DNA of 64,000 nucleotides from Primorskyibacter aestuariivivens (lineage in GTDB: Bacteria > Pseudomonadota > Alphaproteobacteria > Rhodobacterales > Rhodobacteraceae): NCBI RefSeq assembly GCF_028023675.1, contig NZ_JAQIOZ010000016.1, positions 1 through 64,000 on the forward strand. Direction: 5' to 3'. The notes under the pieces are model-generated. The model ran no database searches. It was not told the origin of the DNA and was given only the letters and a program-made list of their open reading frames with translations. The position numbers were made by a program, and so were the translations under genes. The first letter of the stretch is position 1. Each line of letters opens with the position of its first letter. Below are positions 51,666 to 60,419 of the stretch, piece after piece.

Positions 51666-51897
51666 ACCCCGCACTCCGCAAAGAGGCAGGGCCGGAGATG
51701 TGGCAACATCCGGGTCAAAGGCATGGGCGGCTCATCCTTCTTGTGCGCGTGAGACACCACGAAAACGTGGCAAATTTTCGGCATTGCAGCAGAAAACGCC
51801 GCGCTGCGGTATCCCTGCAAATGCATTTCCCGCCTTTCCCCTTATCTTCGCCGCATTCGGATGGGCAAACTGCCGCCAATCTGAAGGAGTCGTTCAG

Positions 51898-52653
51898 GTG
51901 AAATTCGATACCGGCGGACATACCGTCACGGTGAACATGCCCACGCGGGCCGCTTTGATGGAAGAGATCACCCAACGGTTCCGGCGTGGCGAGGGCTTTG
52001 CGCTGGCCACCGTGAACCTCGATCATCTGGTCAAGCTTCGCCAGCCCGGCCCGCTGCGCGCCGCTTATGATGCGCAGGACCTCGTGGTGGTGGATGGCAA
52101 TCCGCTGGTCTGGATGTCGCGCCTGGCCGCTCAACCGGTCGAGTTGATCCCCGGTTCGGACCTTGTGGTGCCGCTGGCCCGTCTGGCGGCGGAGTGTGAT
52201 GTCCCGGTGGCGTTGGTGGGCAGTACAGACGCCGCGCTGAAGGGGGCCGAGGCCGCTCTTGTCGAAAAGATCGGACCGGTCCGCGTCGCTGCACGGATCG
52301 CACCGCCGATGGGGTTCGATCCCGAAGGGCCGGGGGGCGAGGATGTTCTGATAGAGTTGCGCGAAAGCGGGGCGCGCATGGTGTTTCTGGCCCTGGGCTC
52401 CCCGAAACAGGAAATCCTTGCCGCGCGTGGACGGGTGGGCACGCCCGAGATTGGATTTGCCTCCATCGGTGCGGGTCTGGATTTTCTGGCAGGCACACAA
52501 ACCCGCGCGCCGATGATCTTTCGCAAACTGGCGCTGGAATGGTTGTGGCGGATGTTGAGCAACCCAAGGCGGTTAGGACTGCGCTATGTGAAATGCATGG
52601 CGATCCTGCCCGGGCAGATGTTGGGCGCGCTGCGTCAGCGCGAGGGGCAGTAA
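51898..52653 (+). CDS. WecG/TagA/CpsF family glycosyltransferase
   Basis: 251 residues from GTG 51898 (AAGGAG eight bases upstream). The WecG/TagA fold shows TVNLDHLVKLRQPGPLRAAY, LVVVDGNPLVWMSRL, PVALVGSTDAALKGAEAAL, LGSPKQEI and GAGLDFLAGTQTRAPMIFRKLALEWLWRM. Members add N-acetylmannosaminuronic acid or N-acetylmannosamine as the second sugar on a lipid carrier. Open reading frame continues 84 codons upstream without a ribosome binding site and with a different composition, so the long version is rejected. No initiating phosphoglycosyltransferase is visible. Confidence 0.9.
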   Translation: MKFDTGGHTVTVNMPTRAALMEEITQRFRRGEGFALATVNLDHLVKLRQPGPLRAAYDAQDLVVVDGNPLVWMSRLAAQPVELIPGSDLVVPLARLAAECDVPVALVGSTDAALKGAEAALVEKIGPVRVAARIAPPMGFDPEGPGGEDVLIELRESGARMVFLALGSPKQEILAARGRVGTPEIGFASIGAGLDFLAGTQTRAPMIFRKLALEWLWRMLSNPRRLGLRYVKCMAILPGQMLGALRQREGQ

Positions 52654-52677
52654 CGATTTCATTCAATGCAATCGGTC

Positions 52678-52698
52678 CGAAATCTTTACAAGATTTCG
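52678..52698. terminator. Perfect 9-bp stem-loop after the WecG-like gene
   Basis: CGAAATCTT (52678-52686) and AAGATTTCG (52690-52698) form a stem with a three-base loop, 24 bases past the stop codon. Low GC and no strong U-run make it a weak terminator or a protein-binding palindrome. The remaining 52699-52914 holds only a short doubtful frame. Confidence 0.45.
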
Positions 52699-52914
52699 CG
52701 CATGGCTCTGGCCCCGGTGGCGCTTGCAATCGGGGTCTGTCGCTCATGTCAGGGGAGAAGAGGATATGACGGCGCCGTCAAAGGCAGTCGAACCTCGGCC
52801 CATTGGGCCACCCGGCAGCGGGGGCTGTCTCTGGCTCTATTGCTGTTCGGTCCCATCTGGGGACCGGTGCGCGCAGGACCGGTTATGCCGTGAAATGGTT
52901 TACGGCGGCTCACC

Positions 52915-54840
52915 TCAGCGTGCGCTGGACAGAACCTCGATCCCCAGCACGTCCAGCACTTTCGCTTCGATATCCGAGGCGTTGAGACCTGCGGTGGCGT
53001 ACATATCGGCCGGGCTGGCCTGATCTATGAAGGTATCGGGCAGCACCATGGAACGGTATTTCAGCCCGTGGTCAAACACGCCCTCATCCGCCAGAAGCTG
53101 CGCAACGTGACTGCCGAAACCGCCCACCGCGCCCTCTTCGATGGTGATCAGCGCGTCATGCTCTGCGGCCAGTTTCAGGATCAGGTCACGGTCCAGCGGT
53201 TTGGCAAAGCGCGCATCGGCAATCGTGGGCGTGATGCCGCGCGCCTGAAGCGCTTCGGCGGCCTCCATCACTTCCTTGAGCCGCGCGCCAAAGGACAAGA
53301 GTGCCACGCCCTTGCCCTGTTGGATCAGCCGGCCCTTGCCGATCTCCAGCACCTCACCTCGCTCGGGCATCTCGACGCCCACACCTTCGCCGCGCGGATA
53401 GCGGAAGGCGATGGGTCCCTCGTCATGCGCGGCGGCGGTGGCGACCATGTGGACCAGCTCTGCCTCATCCGCGGCGGCCATGACCACCATGCCGGGCAGG
53501 TTGGCCATGAAGGCGATGTCAAACGATCCCGCATGGGTCGCACCATCGGCCCCCACCAGGCCCGCGCGGTCGATGGCGAAACGCACGGGCAGGCGCTGAA
53601 TTGCCACGTCATGCACCACCTGGTCATAGCCGCGCTGCAGGAAGGTCGAGTAAATCGCGCAGAAGGGGCGCATGCCCCCGGCGGCCAGCCCTGCTGAAAA
53701 CGTCACGCCATGTTGCTCGGCGATGCCCACATCGAAGCAGCGGCTGGGATAGCGCGCGTGGAACAGGTCCAGACCGGTGCCGTCCGGCATGGCGGCGGTT
53801 ACGGCGCAGATGCGGCTGTCTTTCTCCGCCGCCTTGATCAGCTCCTGTCCGAACACCTTTGTATAGCTCGGCGCATTGGAGGGGGCTTTCTTTTGCTTAC
53901 CGGTGACTACGTCGAATTTCGCGGTGGCGTGGCCCTTGTCATCCGCGGTTTCCGCCGGGTGATAACCTTTGCCCTTCTTGGTCAGAACATGGATCAGGAT
54001 CGGGCCGGTGGCGCGCTGCTGCACGGTGCGCAGCACTGGCAGAAGCTGGTCAAGATCATGGCCGTCAATGGGGCCCACATAGGAAAAGCCCAGTTCCTCG
54101 AACAGCGTGCCGCCCACCGCCATGCCCTTGAGCATCTCCTTGGCACGTTTGGCCCCTTCGCGGAACGGTTCGGGCAGAAGGCTGACCGCGCCCTTGGCGG
54201 CGGCTTTGAAATCCTGAAACGGGGCCTCGGCATAAAGCCGGCTCAGATAGGACGAAAACGCGCCCACGGGCGGGGCAATCGACATCTCGTTGTCATTCAG
54301 GATCACGATCAGCCGCTTGTTCAGATGACCCGCGTTGTTCATCGCCTCAAAGGCCATGCCCGCACTCATCGCGCCGTCGCCGATCACCGCGATTGCATCG
54401 CCATGCCCCGTGTCACAGGCCCCGCCCAGATCACGCGCCACGGCAAAGCCCAGCGCGGCAGAGATTGAGGTGGAGCTATGGGCCGCGCCAAACGGGTCAT
54501 AGGGGCTCTCCGAGCGTTTGGTGAAACCTGACAGCCCGTCTTTCATGCGCAAGGTGCGGATGCGGTCCCGCCGCCCGGTGAGGATCTTGTGCGGATAGCA
54601 TTGGTGCGAGACATCCCAGATGATCTTGTCGCGCGGCGCGTCAAAGACCGCATGCAGCGCCACGGTCAGTTCCACCACGCCCAGCCCCGCGCCAAGATGG
54701 CCGCCGGTCTCGGACACCGCGCTGATGGTTTCTTCGCGCAGCTCATGGGCCACGCGCACCAGTTCCGCATCAGAAAACTGTTTCAGGTCGGCGGGGGACT
54801 GGACACGGTCCAGAAGCGGGGTCTTTGGGCGGTCGGACAT
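52915..54840 (-). CDS. dxs: 1-deoxy-D-xylulose-5-phosphate synthase
   Basis: 641 residues, typical length. The N-terminal thiamine-diphosphate region has [20 protein letters not shown], then the [18 protein letters not shown] ThDP motif. The pyrimidine-binding transketolase domain follows ([32 protein letters not shown]), then the C-terminal domain ([15 protein letters not shown]). It condenses pyruvate and glyceraldehyde-3-phosphate in the first step of the MEP isoprenoid pathway. ATG 54840 follows GGAGG by five bases. It starts 16 bases after ispA, so both supply isoprenoids from one transcript. Confidence 0.97.
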   Translation of the reverse strand: MSDRPKTPLLDRVQSPADLKQFSDAELVRVAHELREETISAVSETGGHLGAGLGVVELTVALHAVFDAPRDKIIWDVSHQCYPHKILTGRRDRIRTLRMKDGLSGFTKRSESPYDPFGAAHSSTSISAALGFAVARDLGGACDTGHGDAIAVIGDGAMSAGMAFEAMNNAGHLNKRLIVILNDNEMSIAPPVGAFSSYLSRLYAEAPFQDFKAAAKGAVSLLPEPFREGAKRAKEMLKGMAVGGTLFEELGFSYVGPIDGHDLDQLLPVLRTVQQRATGPILIHVLTKKGKGYHPAETADDKGHATAKFDVVTGKQKKAPSNAPSYTKVFGQELIKAAEKDSRICAVTAAMPDGTGLDLFHARYPSRCFDVGIAEQHGVTFSAGLAAGGMRPFCAIYSTFLQRGYDQVVHDVAIQRLPVRFAIDRAGLVGADGATHAGSFDIAFMANLPGMVVMAAADEAELVHMVATAAAHDEGPIAFRYPRGEGVGVEMPERGEVLEIGKGRLIQQGKGVALLSFGARLKEVMEAAEALQARGITPTIADARFAKPLDRDLILKLAAEHDALITIEEGAVGGFGSHVAQLLADEGVFDHGLKYRSMVLPDTFIDQASPADMYATAGLNASDIEAKVLDVLGIEVLSSAR

Positions 54841-54856
54841 GCGCGCCTCCAATGGC

Positions 54857-55726
54857 TTAGCTGTCGCGCGAGATAACGAACCGGGCCGCGTCCCGCAAGG
54901 TGTCGGCCCGGGGGCCGAAGGGGGAAAGCGCGTCGCAGGCGGTCATGACCAGCTCATCCGCGCGGGATTTTGCGCCATCCAAGCCCAGAAGCGACACAAA
55001 GGTCGCTTTGCCTGCCTCGGCATCCTTTTGCAGACGTTTGCCCGCCTTTTGCGCGTCCCCTTCCACATCCAAGATGTCGTCGGCGATCTGGAAGGCAAGG
55101 CCAAGCGCCTGCGCATAGTGCCGCAAGGGCGTGATATCCGCGCCCGCCAGCCGCGCGCCCGCCTCGGCGGACCACCCGATCAACGCCCCGGTTTTGCCGT
55201 TTTGCAGAGCGGTGATTTCAGTGAGCGTGAGCGGCGTGTCGGCGGTTTCAGCGGCGATATCCAGCGCCTGCCCCAGCACCATGCCGCGTGCGCCTGCGGC
55301 CCGGGCCAGCGATAGCGTCAGGTCGGCGCGGCGGCTGGCGTCCGGATGGCAACGCGGGTCGGAGACCAGCTCGAATGCCAGCGCCTGCAGCGCGTCCCCC
55401 GCCAGAACAGCGGTGGCCTGATCCCATTTGACATGCACGGTGGGCTGGCCCCGGCGCAGGTCATCGTCATCCATGCAGGGCAGGTCGTCATGGATGAGCG
55501 AATAGGCATGCACCGCCTCGATCGCGGCGGCGGGCCAGAGCGCCTGCGCCTCACTCACGTCATGCAACCGGGCGCTTTCCATCACGAGGAAACCGCGCAG
55601 CCCCTTGCCGCCCGCGATGGCGTAGCGCATGGCGCGGGTCACGGGCAGGTCGTCCATACTGGCGATCTGCGTGTCGAGATGGGCGATGACGCGGGTGGCG
55701 TCGGATTTCAGGGTGGTCTGGAACAT
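54857..55726 (-). CDS. ispA: Polyprenyl (farnesyl) diphosphate synthase
   Basis: 289 residues of the trans-prenyltransferase fold. The first Asp-rich motif is in [15 protein letters not shown] (about residues 81-95), the second is DDILDVEGD (about 222-230), and GGKGLRGFL binds pyrophosphate. It joins isopentenyl and allylic diphosphates to geranyl/farnesyl diphosphate. The ATG at 55726 follows AAGGTG; the frame extends to 55780 but that leader is not family-like. It lies between xseB and dxs, the common alphaproteobacterial order. Confidence 0.95.
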   Translation of the reverse strand: MFQTTLKSDATRVIAHLDTQIASMDDLPVTRAMRYAIAGGKGLRGFLVMESARLHDVSEAQALWPAAAIEAVHAYSLIHDDLPCMDDDDLRRGQPTVHVKWDQATAVLAGDALQALAFELVSDPRCHPDASRRADLTLSLARAAGARGMVLGQALDIAAETADTPLTLTEITALQNGKTGALIGWSAEAGARLAGADITPLRHYAQALGLAFQIADDILDVEGDAQKAGKRLQKDAEAGKATFVSLLGLDGAKSRADELVMTACDALSPFGPRADTLRDAARFVISRDS

Positions 55727-55778
55727 ACACCTTAAACCGGGGATTTGACTGCGCGGAATCAAGGCGAAGCCGCCGCGC

Positions 55779-55808
55779 ATCGCCGACGCGCCCCTACGCG
55801 GCGGCGAT
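55779..55808 (-). promoter_or_regulatory. Hairpin between xseB and ispA
   Basis: ATCGCCGACGCG (55779-55790) pairs with CGCGGCGGCGAT (55797-55808) at 11 of 12 positions with a six-base loop. It stands in the 186-bp gap between xseB and ispA, the only long gap in this otherwise tight gene string. A regulator of transcript processing or a weak terminator before an internal ispA promoter are both possible. Confidence 0.45.
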
Positions 55809-55912
55809 TTGGTTTCCGTTTGCGCATTGCTCTGGGTTCATGCGGATGTGGCAGACATAAAATGCCTAACTCCAATGCAGGATCGCCCCCGCGCGCGTCG
55901 TCAATGCGCGGC

Positions 55913-56155
55913 TCACATCCCCTCAACCGGCTTGGTCCCCGTGGCATTGCCATCCCCATCGGTGGTGATGGCGGCGACCTTTTCCTCGGCCTCTTTCAGC
56001 TTTTTCTCGCAGCGCTTCTTCAGCGCCGCGCCGCGCTCATAAAGCTTGATCGAATCGTCCAGCGCCACGTCGCCACGCTCCAGCTGGCCGACCACCTGTT
56101 CCAGTTCGGCCATGGCCTGTTCGAATGTCATTTCCTCGACGGGTGTGTCGCTCAC
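55913..56155 (-). CDS. xseB: Exodeoxyribonuclease VII small subunit
   Basis: 80 residues with the XseB signature TFEQAMAELEQVVGQLERGD, then LDDSIKLYERGAALKKRCEKKLKEAEEKV, two helices that pack on XseA. Exonuclease VII degrades single-stranded DNA; the large subunit gene is not in this window. It overlaps the upstream deacetylase-like gene by four bases (ATGA), so it is translated with it. A short acidic C-terminal tail is normal. Confidence 0.94.
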   Translation of the reverse strand: MSDTPVEEMTFEQAMAELEQVVGQLERGDVALDDSIKLYERGAALKKRCEKKLKEAEEKVAAITTDGDGNATGTKPVEGM

Positions 56156-57078
56156 GCTGCTGCCTCCTGAAGTGCCTTGACATGGACGACCACCGAGGCC
56201 GCCAATGCGCCCAGATCATAACCCCCTTCCATGACCGAGACCACCCGTCCGCCGCAATGCTCGGACGCAATTGCGCAAAGCTCCTGGGTGAGCCAGGCGA
56301 AATCATCCTCGACCCATTTAAGCTGCGCCAGCGGATCGGCGCGGTGGGCGTCAAAACCTGCGGAGATGAACAGCATCTCGGGTTTGAACGCGTGCAGGCG
56401 GGGGAAGATCTGTGCCTCATAGGCCGTGCGCATCTCAACGCCCGGCGAGCCGGGGTCCAGAGGCACGTTGAGGATATTGTCATGCGCGCCGGTTTCCGAC
56501 GGGTGGCCGCTGCCGGGCCAGAGCGGCATCTGTTGCGAGGTGCAGAACAGCGCGCGCGGCTCGTCCCACAAAAGCGCCTGCGTGCCATTGCCGTGATGCA
56601 CGTCGAAATCCACCACCGCCACGCGGGACAGCCCGTGGCGTTCCAGCGCGTGTTTCGCACCAATCGCCACATTGCCGAACAGGCAAAACCCCATTGGCGT
56701 TTCCTGTTCCGCGTGGTGCCCCGGGGGCCGCGTCGCGCAGAACGCGTTGCCCGCATCCCCCGCGATCACCCGGTCCACCGCTTCGCGCACCGCGCCAACG
56801 CCGCGCCATGCCGCGCCGAGCGATCCGGGCGACATCCATGTGTCGCCATCCAGCTGAAAGAATCCCTCATCCGGCAGGGCGGTTTCCAACCTTTCAACAT
56901 AGCTTTCGGGATGGCAGAGCAGCACATCCTCGCGCGCGCCCATGGGTGCGGTTTCAAAGCCGATCCCCTCTTGCCGGAGCGCGTGCAGCACATGTTCCAG
57001 CCGCGCCACCCGTTCGGGATGGCCCTCGGGCGTGACGTGATTGAGACAGGCCTCGTGGGTGAGGATCAGCGTGGACAT
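56152..57078 (-). CDS. Histone deacetylase-like amidohydrolase (acetylpolyamine amidohydrolase family)
   Basis: 308 residues of the arginase/deacetylase fold. RPPGHHAE provides the His pair of the charge relay, VDFDVHHGNGTQ holds zinc ligands Asp and His, and SAGFDAH supplies the further Asp. GGYDLGAL near the C-terminus is the active-site Gly-Gly-Tyr. Bacterial members remove acetyl groups from polyamines or small amides and occasionally from lysines. It heads the xseB-ispA-dxs string, a frequent alphaproteobacterial arrangement. Confidence 0.92.
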   Translation of the reverse strand: MSTLILTHEACLNHVTPEGHPERVARLEHVLHALRQEGIGFETAPMGAREDVLLCHPESYVERLETALPDEGFFQLDGDTWMSPGSLGAAWRGVGAVREAVDRVIAGDAGNAFCATRPPGHHAEQETPMGFCLFGNVAIGAKHALERHGLSRVAVVDFDVHHGNGTQALLWDEPRALFCTSQQMPLWPGSGHPSETGAHDNILNVPLDPGSPGVEMRTAYEAQIFPRLHAFKPEMLFISAGFDAHRADPLAQLKWVEDDFAWLTQELCAIASEHCGGRVVSVMEGGYDLGALAASVVVHVKALQEAAA

Positions 57079-57150
57079 TTCAGCGCTCCCTGATGCTTCT
57101 TCTCTTTGAAAATACGCAAATTCACCCGTGGGAACAGGGCAAACCGCCGG

Positions 57151-57939
57151 TTACGCGGCGTGCCCGGTCAAAAACCGCACCAATCCGCTTTGCGCATCCT
57201 CCAGCGGTTCGATCACGTCGAAATGGTGCCGCCCGGGCAGGATATGTTGTGGCGCGCGCCACGCTTCCGAAAGCCAGCGAGTCTGGTCGAGAAAGGTGGG
57301 ACGCTCTTCCGCGCCGACCCAAAGCGCCACCTCGGTTGCGGGCTTGGATTGCAGCAGCGGGCTTTCCTCTGCCGCCTCCTCCGCGTCCAGCCGCAGATCG
57401 GCGTTCATCGCGGTCTGCAACAGCGGGCGCAGATCGCTGAGCATGGAGATCGGGGCAACCCGCGTGATCCGCGCCAGAACCTCTGGCGCAAGCATCCCCG
57501 GTGCCAGCATCCGCGCCACCAGATGCCCGCCGGCCGAATGCCCGGTGAGCGTGATGGGGCCATCGGTCGCCTGCGCCACGGCGGTGATGGCTTCGGCGGT
57601 CTGGCGGGTAATGTCGCGGATGCGGACATCCGGGCAGAGCGCGTAGCCCGGCAGGGCCACGCGCCAGCCGCGCTGAACGGCCCCTGCCGCCAGATGTGTC
57701 CAGACGCTTTTGTCAAAGGCCCGCCAATAGCCGCCATGCACAAAGATCACCGTGCCCTGCGCTGAATCCTCGGGCGAGACCACATCCACCGCGCGGCGCG
57801 TGCCCGCGTGAAACCCGGGCAATTCCCGCACGTCATGCGCGTCGCGAAAAGCGGCGGCCTGCGCCATCCACCGGGGCGGGTAATCATCGCCACCCGGAAT
57901 ATAGGCGCGGTTATCATAGGCGTCGGTCAGATCCTGCAT
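57151..57939 (-). CDS. Alpha/beta hydrolase, kynurenine formamidase/arylformamidase-like
   Basis: 262 residues. The oxyanion-hole motif HGGYW (about 69-73) and nucleophile elbow GHSAGGH (Ser about 135) are those of arylformamidase-type alpha/beta hydrolases. RHHFDVIEPL near the C-terminus supplies the catalytic His. The substrate may be N-formylkynurenine, but no kynureninase or tryptophan dioxygenase gene is adjacent. It lies 72 bases after the deacetylase-like gene in opposite order on the same strand, probably with its own promoter. Confidence 0.85.
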   Translation of the reverse strand: MQDLTDAYDNRAYIPGGDDYPPRWMAQAAAFRDAHDVRELPGFHAGTRRAVDVVSPEDSAQGTVIFVHGGYWRAFDKSVWTHLAAGAVQRGWRVALPGYALCPDVRIRDITRQTAEAITAVAQATDGPITLTGHSAGGHLVARMLAPGMLAPEVLARITRVAPISMLSDLRPLLQTAMNADLRLDAEEAAEESPLLQSKPATEVALWVGAEERPTFLDQTRWLSEAWRAPQHILPGRHHFDVIEPLEDAQSGLVRFLTGHAA

Positions 57940-58008
57940 TATATGTCCTCCCTACAAAGAAAAAGGGCCGCCAAATGGCGACCCCTGTCAATCCCGCGGA
58001 CGCGGATA

Positions 58009-58296
58009 TCAGCCGTTGGCGCTGTCTTTCAGGGCCTTGGCGATGGTCACTTTCACGACCTTGTCCGCCTCTTTCTTGAACTGTTCGCCGGTGGCGGGGT
58101 TGCGCACCATGCGCTCGGGGCGCTCGCGCAGGTAGAATTTGCCAACGCCGGGCAGGGTCACGGCACCGCCGCCGGACACTTCGCGGGTGATCACGTTGCA
58201 GACTGCATCAAGCGCGGCACCGGCCGCTTTCTTGTCGCTGCCCATTTCCTCCGCCAAAGCTGCCACGAGCTGGGTCTTGGTCATCGGTTTTGCCAT
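58009..58296 (-). CDS. HU family DNA-binding protein
   Basis: 95 residues: MAKPMTKTQLVAALAEEMGSDKKAA start, VTLPGVGKFYLRERPERMVRNPATGE beta-arm region and a C-terminal helix KVVKVTIAKALKD. It bends and compacts DNA as a dimer. Start at 58296 is supported by AGGAGAG eight bases upstream; the longer frame to 58377 is not HU-like. The arm keeps the conserved RNPATG tip. Which HU-like paralogue it is cannot be told from one copy. Confidence 0.93.
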   Translation of the reverse strand: MAKPMTKTQLVAALAEEMGSDKKAAGAALDAVCNVITREVSGGGAVTLPGVGKFYLRERPERMVRNPATGEQFKKEADKVVKVTIAKALKDSANG

Positions 58297-58393
58297 TTTC
58301 TGGTCTCTCCTCGGTTCTGCCCAGCTATTGGGCCTCATTGGGCGCATTAAACGGTATCTTGGGGGGCAACACAACAATTTGTGGCGCGAAAAG

Positions 58394-58407
58394 CCATAAA
58401 AATATGG
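58394..58407 (-). terminator. Probable terminator of amn
   Basis: CCATA and TATGG (58394-58398, 58403-58407) form a small hairpin flanked by A/T runs and GCGC/GCGC outer pairing (about 58385-58417). In the minus direction the hairpin is followed by CTTTTCG. It lies 23 bases past the amn stop, ahead of the HU gene. Confidence 0.4.
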
Positions 58408-58429
58408 GATTTTTGCGCTTTACGCACCG

Positions 58430-59893
58430 TCAAAGGAAGGCAGTTTCGTCAAACGAGCGCAATTTCCGGCTATGAATGCGCTCAAGCGGCATCTCGCGCA
58501 AGTGTTCCATGGCCCGGATTCCGATCATCAGGTGCCGCGCGACCTGTGTCGTATAGAAGTCGCTGGCCATGCCGGGCAGCTTCAGTTCGCCGTGCAGCGG
58601 TTTGTCTGACACGCAAAGCAGCGTGCCATAAGGCACCCGGAACCGGAACCCGTTGGCGGCGATTGTGGCGCTTTCCATGTCCAGCGCGATGGCCCGCGAC
58701 TGGCTAAGGCGCTGCACCGGACCTTCCTGATCGCGCAATTCCCAGTTGCGGTTGTCGACGCTGGCGACGGTGCCGGTGCGCATGATCCGCTTGAGGTCAT
58801 AGCCCTCCAGCTGCGTGACCGAGGCGACCGCCGTCTCAAGCGCGATCTGGATTTCCGCCAGCGCCGGGATCGGCACCCAGACCGGCAAATCATCGTCCAG
58901 TACCCGGTCTTCGCGCAGATAGGCATGCGCCAGCACAAAGTCCCCAAGGCTCTGGGAATTGCGCAGCCCGGCGCAATGGCCCACCATCAGCCAGGCATGA
59001 GGGCGCAAGACGGCGATATGGTCGGTGGCGGTTTTGGCATTGGACGGCCCGACCCCGATATTGACCAGTGTGATCCCGGCCCCATTCGGTCGCTTGAGAT
59101 GATAGGTCGGCATCTGCGGCTGTTTCACGGTGGGCGGGATCACGTCATCGGGCCCGGTGATCTCGATATTACCGGTGCTGACGAAAGAGGTGTAGCCGCT
59201 GTCGGGATCCGCCAGCATCTCGCGCGCGTAGGCTTCGAACTCGCTCACATAAAACTGGTAGTTGGTGAACAGCACGTGGTTCTGGAAATGCTCGGGATCG
59301 GTGGCGGTGTAATGCGCCAGACGCGCCAGCGAATAGTCGATGCGCTGCGCGGTGAAGGGGGCCAGCGGTTCGACCCCGTCGGGATGCGGGGTGCGGGTGC
59401 CATTGACGATATCGTCATTGGTGGTGGAGAGGTCCGGCACATCGAACACGTCGCGCAGGATAAACTCCGCCGCGCCCTCCTGTGGCACGGTCACGTCGGT
59501 TTGCGCGGCCACGGCGAAATGCACCGGGATCGGGGTGTCGGACACGGCGATGCAGACCGGTACATTGTGATTGCCAATGAGCAGTTTGATCTGCTGGATC
59601 AGGTAGGCGCGGAACAGGCGCGGATTTGTCACCGTGGTGGCATGCGTTCCGGGCTCTGACACGTGGCCAAAGCTCAGGCGGCTGTCGACTTGGGCAAAGG
59701 TGGTCGTGGTAATCCGGATCTCGGGATAAAAGGCGCGGTATTTCACCCCCGGGTGCCCCTCTTGCATCGCCTTGCGGAATGCATCGCTCAGGAAGCCGGT
59801 GGCGGCGTCATAGAGGTATTGCAGGTGATCTACCGCCTGCTCGGCATCCTTGAAAAACTGCTCTTCCGGCAATTCCGGTGTTTGCACCGCCAT
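58430..59893 (-). CDS. amn: AMP nucleosidase
   Basis: 487 residues, close to E. coli Amn (484). An N-terminal Amn-specific domain (ITTTTFAQVDSRLSFGHV) precedes a nucleoside phosphorylase-like fold with NIGVGPSNAKTATDHIAVLR, LMVGHCAGLR and the DMESATIAANGFRF ribose-binding motif. It cleaves AMP to adenine and ribose-5-phosphate. ATG 59893 and ATG 59914 are both usable; the former lies just after AGGATCAGG and gives the family length. The open frame runs further to 60154 but overlaps the divergent VOC gene and is not family-like. Confidence 0.95.
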   Translation of the reverse strand: MAVQTPELPEEQFFKDAEQAVDHLQYLYDAATGFLSDAFRKAMQEGHPGVKYRAFYPEIRITTTTFAQVDSRLSFGHVSEPGTHATTVTNPRLFRAYLIQQIKLLIGNHNVPVCIAVSDTPIPVHFAVAAQTDVTVPQEGAAEFILRDVFDVPDLSTTNDDIVNGTRTPHPDGVEPLAPFTAQRIDYSLARLAHYTATDPEHFQNHVLFTNYQFYVSEFEAYAREMLADPDSGYTSFVSTGNIEITGPDDVIPPTVKQPQMPTYHLKRPNGAGITLVNIGVGPSNAKTATDHIAVLRPHAWLMVGHCAGLRNSQSLGDFVLAHAYLREDRVLDDDLPVWVPIPALAEIQIALETAVASVTQLEGYDLKRIMRTGTVASVDNRNWELRDQEGPVQRLSQSRAIALDMESATIAANGFRFRVPYGTLLCVSDKPLHGELKLPGMASDFYTTQVARHLMIGIRAMEHLREMPLERIHSRKLRSFDETAFL

Positions 59894-59999
59894 TGTCCTG
59901 ATCCTGTTTACCATGTCCGCCCCGTTACATTGTTGATCCGGCAATTTGACTCGTCCCGGCTTTGGCCGCAACCATGCCGCGATGCGAGGGAGGGCTGCA

Positions 60000-60419
60000 A
60001 TGGATTTCGAAACGGTTTCAGCAGAAGAGTTCGGCGCATCGCTGCGCGGGCTGGGGATCAACCTTCTGGTGCGGGATGTGCGGACCAGTGCCGCGTTCCT
60101 GCAGACCGTGTTCGGGCTGGGCGTGCACCGGCTGTCGGATGATTTCGCCATCATCGCCTATGGCACCCAGGTCTTTCAGCTGCATTCGGACGGCACCTAT
60201 GCAGGTCATCCGCTGCAGGAGCTGTTGCCGGAGAACCCGCCGCGCGGGCGGGGGGTGCAGATCCATTTGTTCGACACCGACCCGGACGAGGCCGTGGCCA
60301 AAGCGGAAGATGCGGGCGGCATGGTGCTTGCCCCGCCCAAGGCCAAGCCGCATGGGTTGGTCGAGGCGTTTATCCTTGATCCCGATGGCTATTGCTGGGT
60401 GGTGTCACGCCCCAAGTGA
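60000..60419 (+). CDS. VOC (glyoxalase/bleomycin-resistance fold) family protein
   Basis: 139 residues with one pair of beta-alpha-beta-beta-beta units: LGINLLVRDVRTSAAFLQTV opening, GVQIHLFDTDPDEAVAKAEDAG and FILDPDGYCWVVSR closing. Glu or His metal ligands are only partly recognisable, so catalysis or drug binding cannot be chosen. A GGGAGGG site just before ATG 60000 fixes the start. It is divergent from amn and its 3' end overlaps the convergent PLP decarboxylase by 15 bases. Confidence 0.82.
   Translation: MDFETVSAEEFGASLRGLGINLLVRDVRTSAAFLQTVFGLGVHRLSDDFAIIAYGTQVFQLHSDGTYAGHPLQELLPENPPRGRGVQIHLFDTDPDEAVAKAEDAGGMVLAPPKAKPHGLVEAFILDPDGYCWVVSRPK

Noticed and set aside
51646-51897. 84-codon N-terminal extension of the WecG-like protein
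   Set aside because: No ribosome binding site, non-family sequence rich in Arg/Ser/Pro; GTG 51898 with AAGGAG fits the family start.
59894-60154. N-terminal extension of amn
   Set aside because: It overlaps the divergent VOC gene and adds non-conserved residues; ATG 59893 gives the E. coli-like length.
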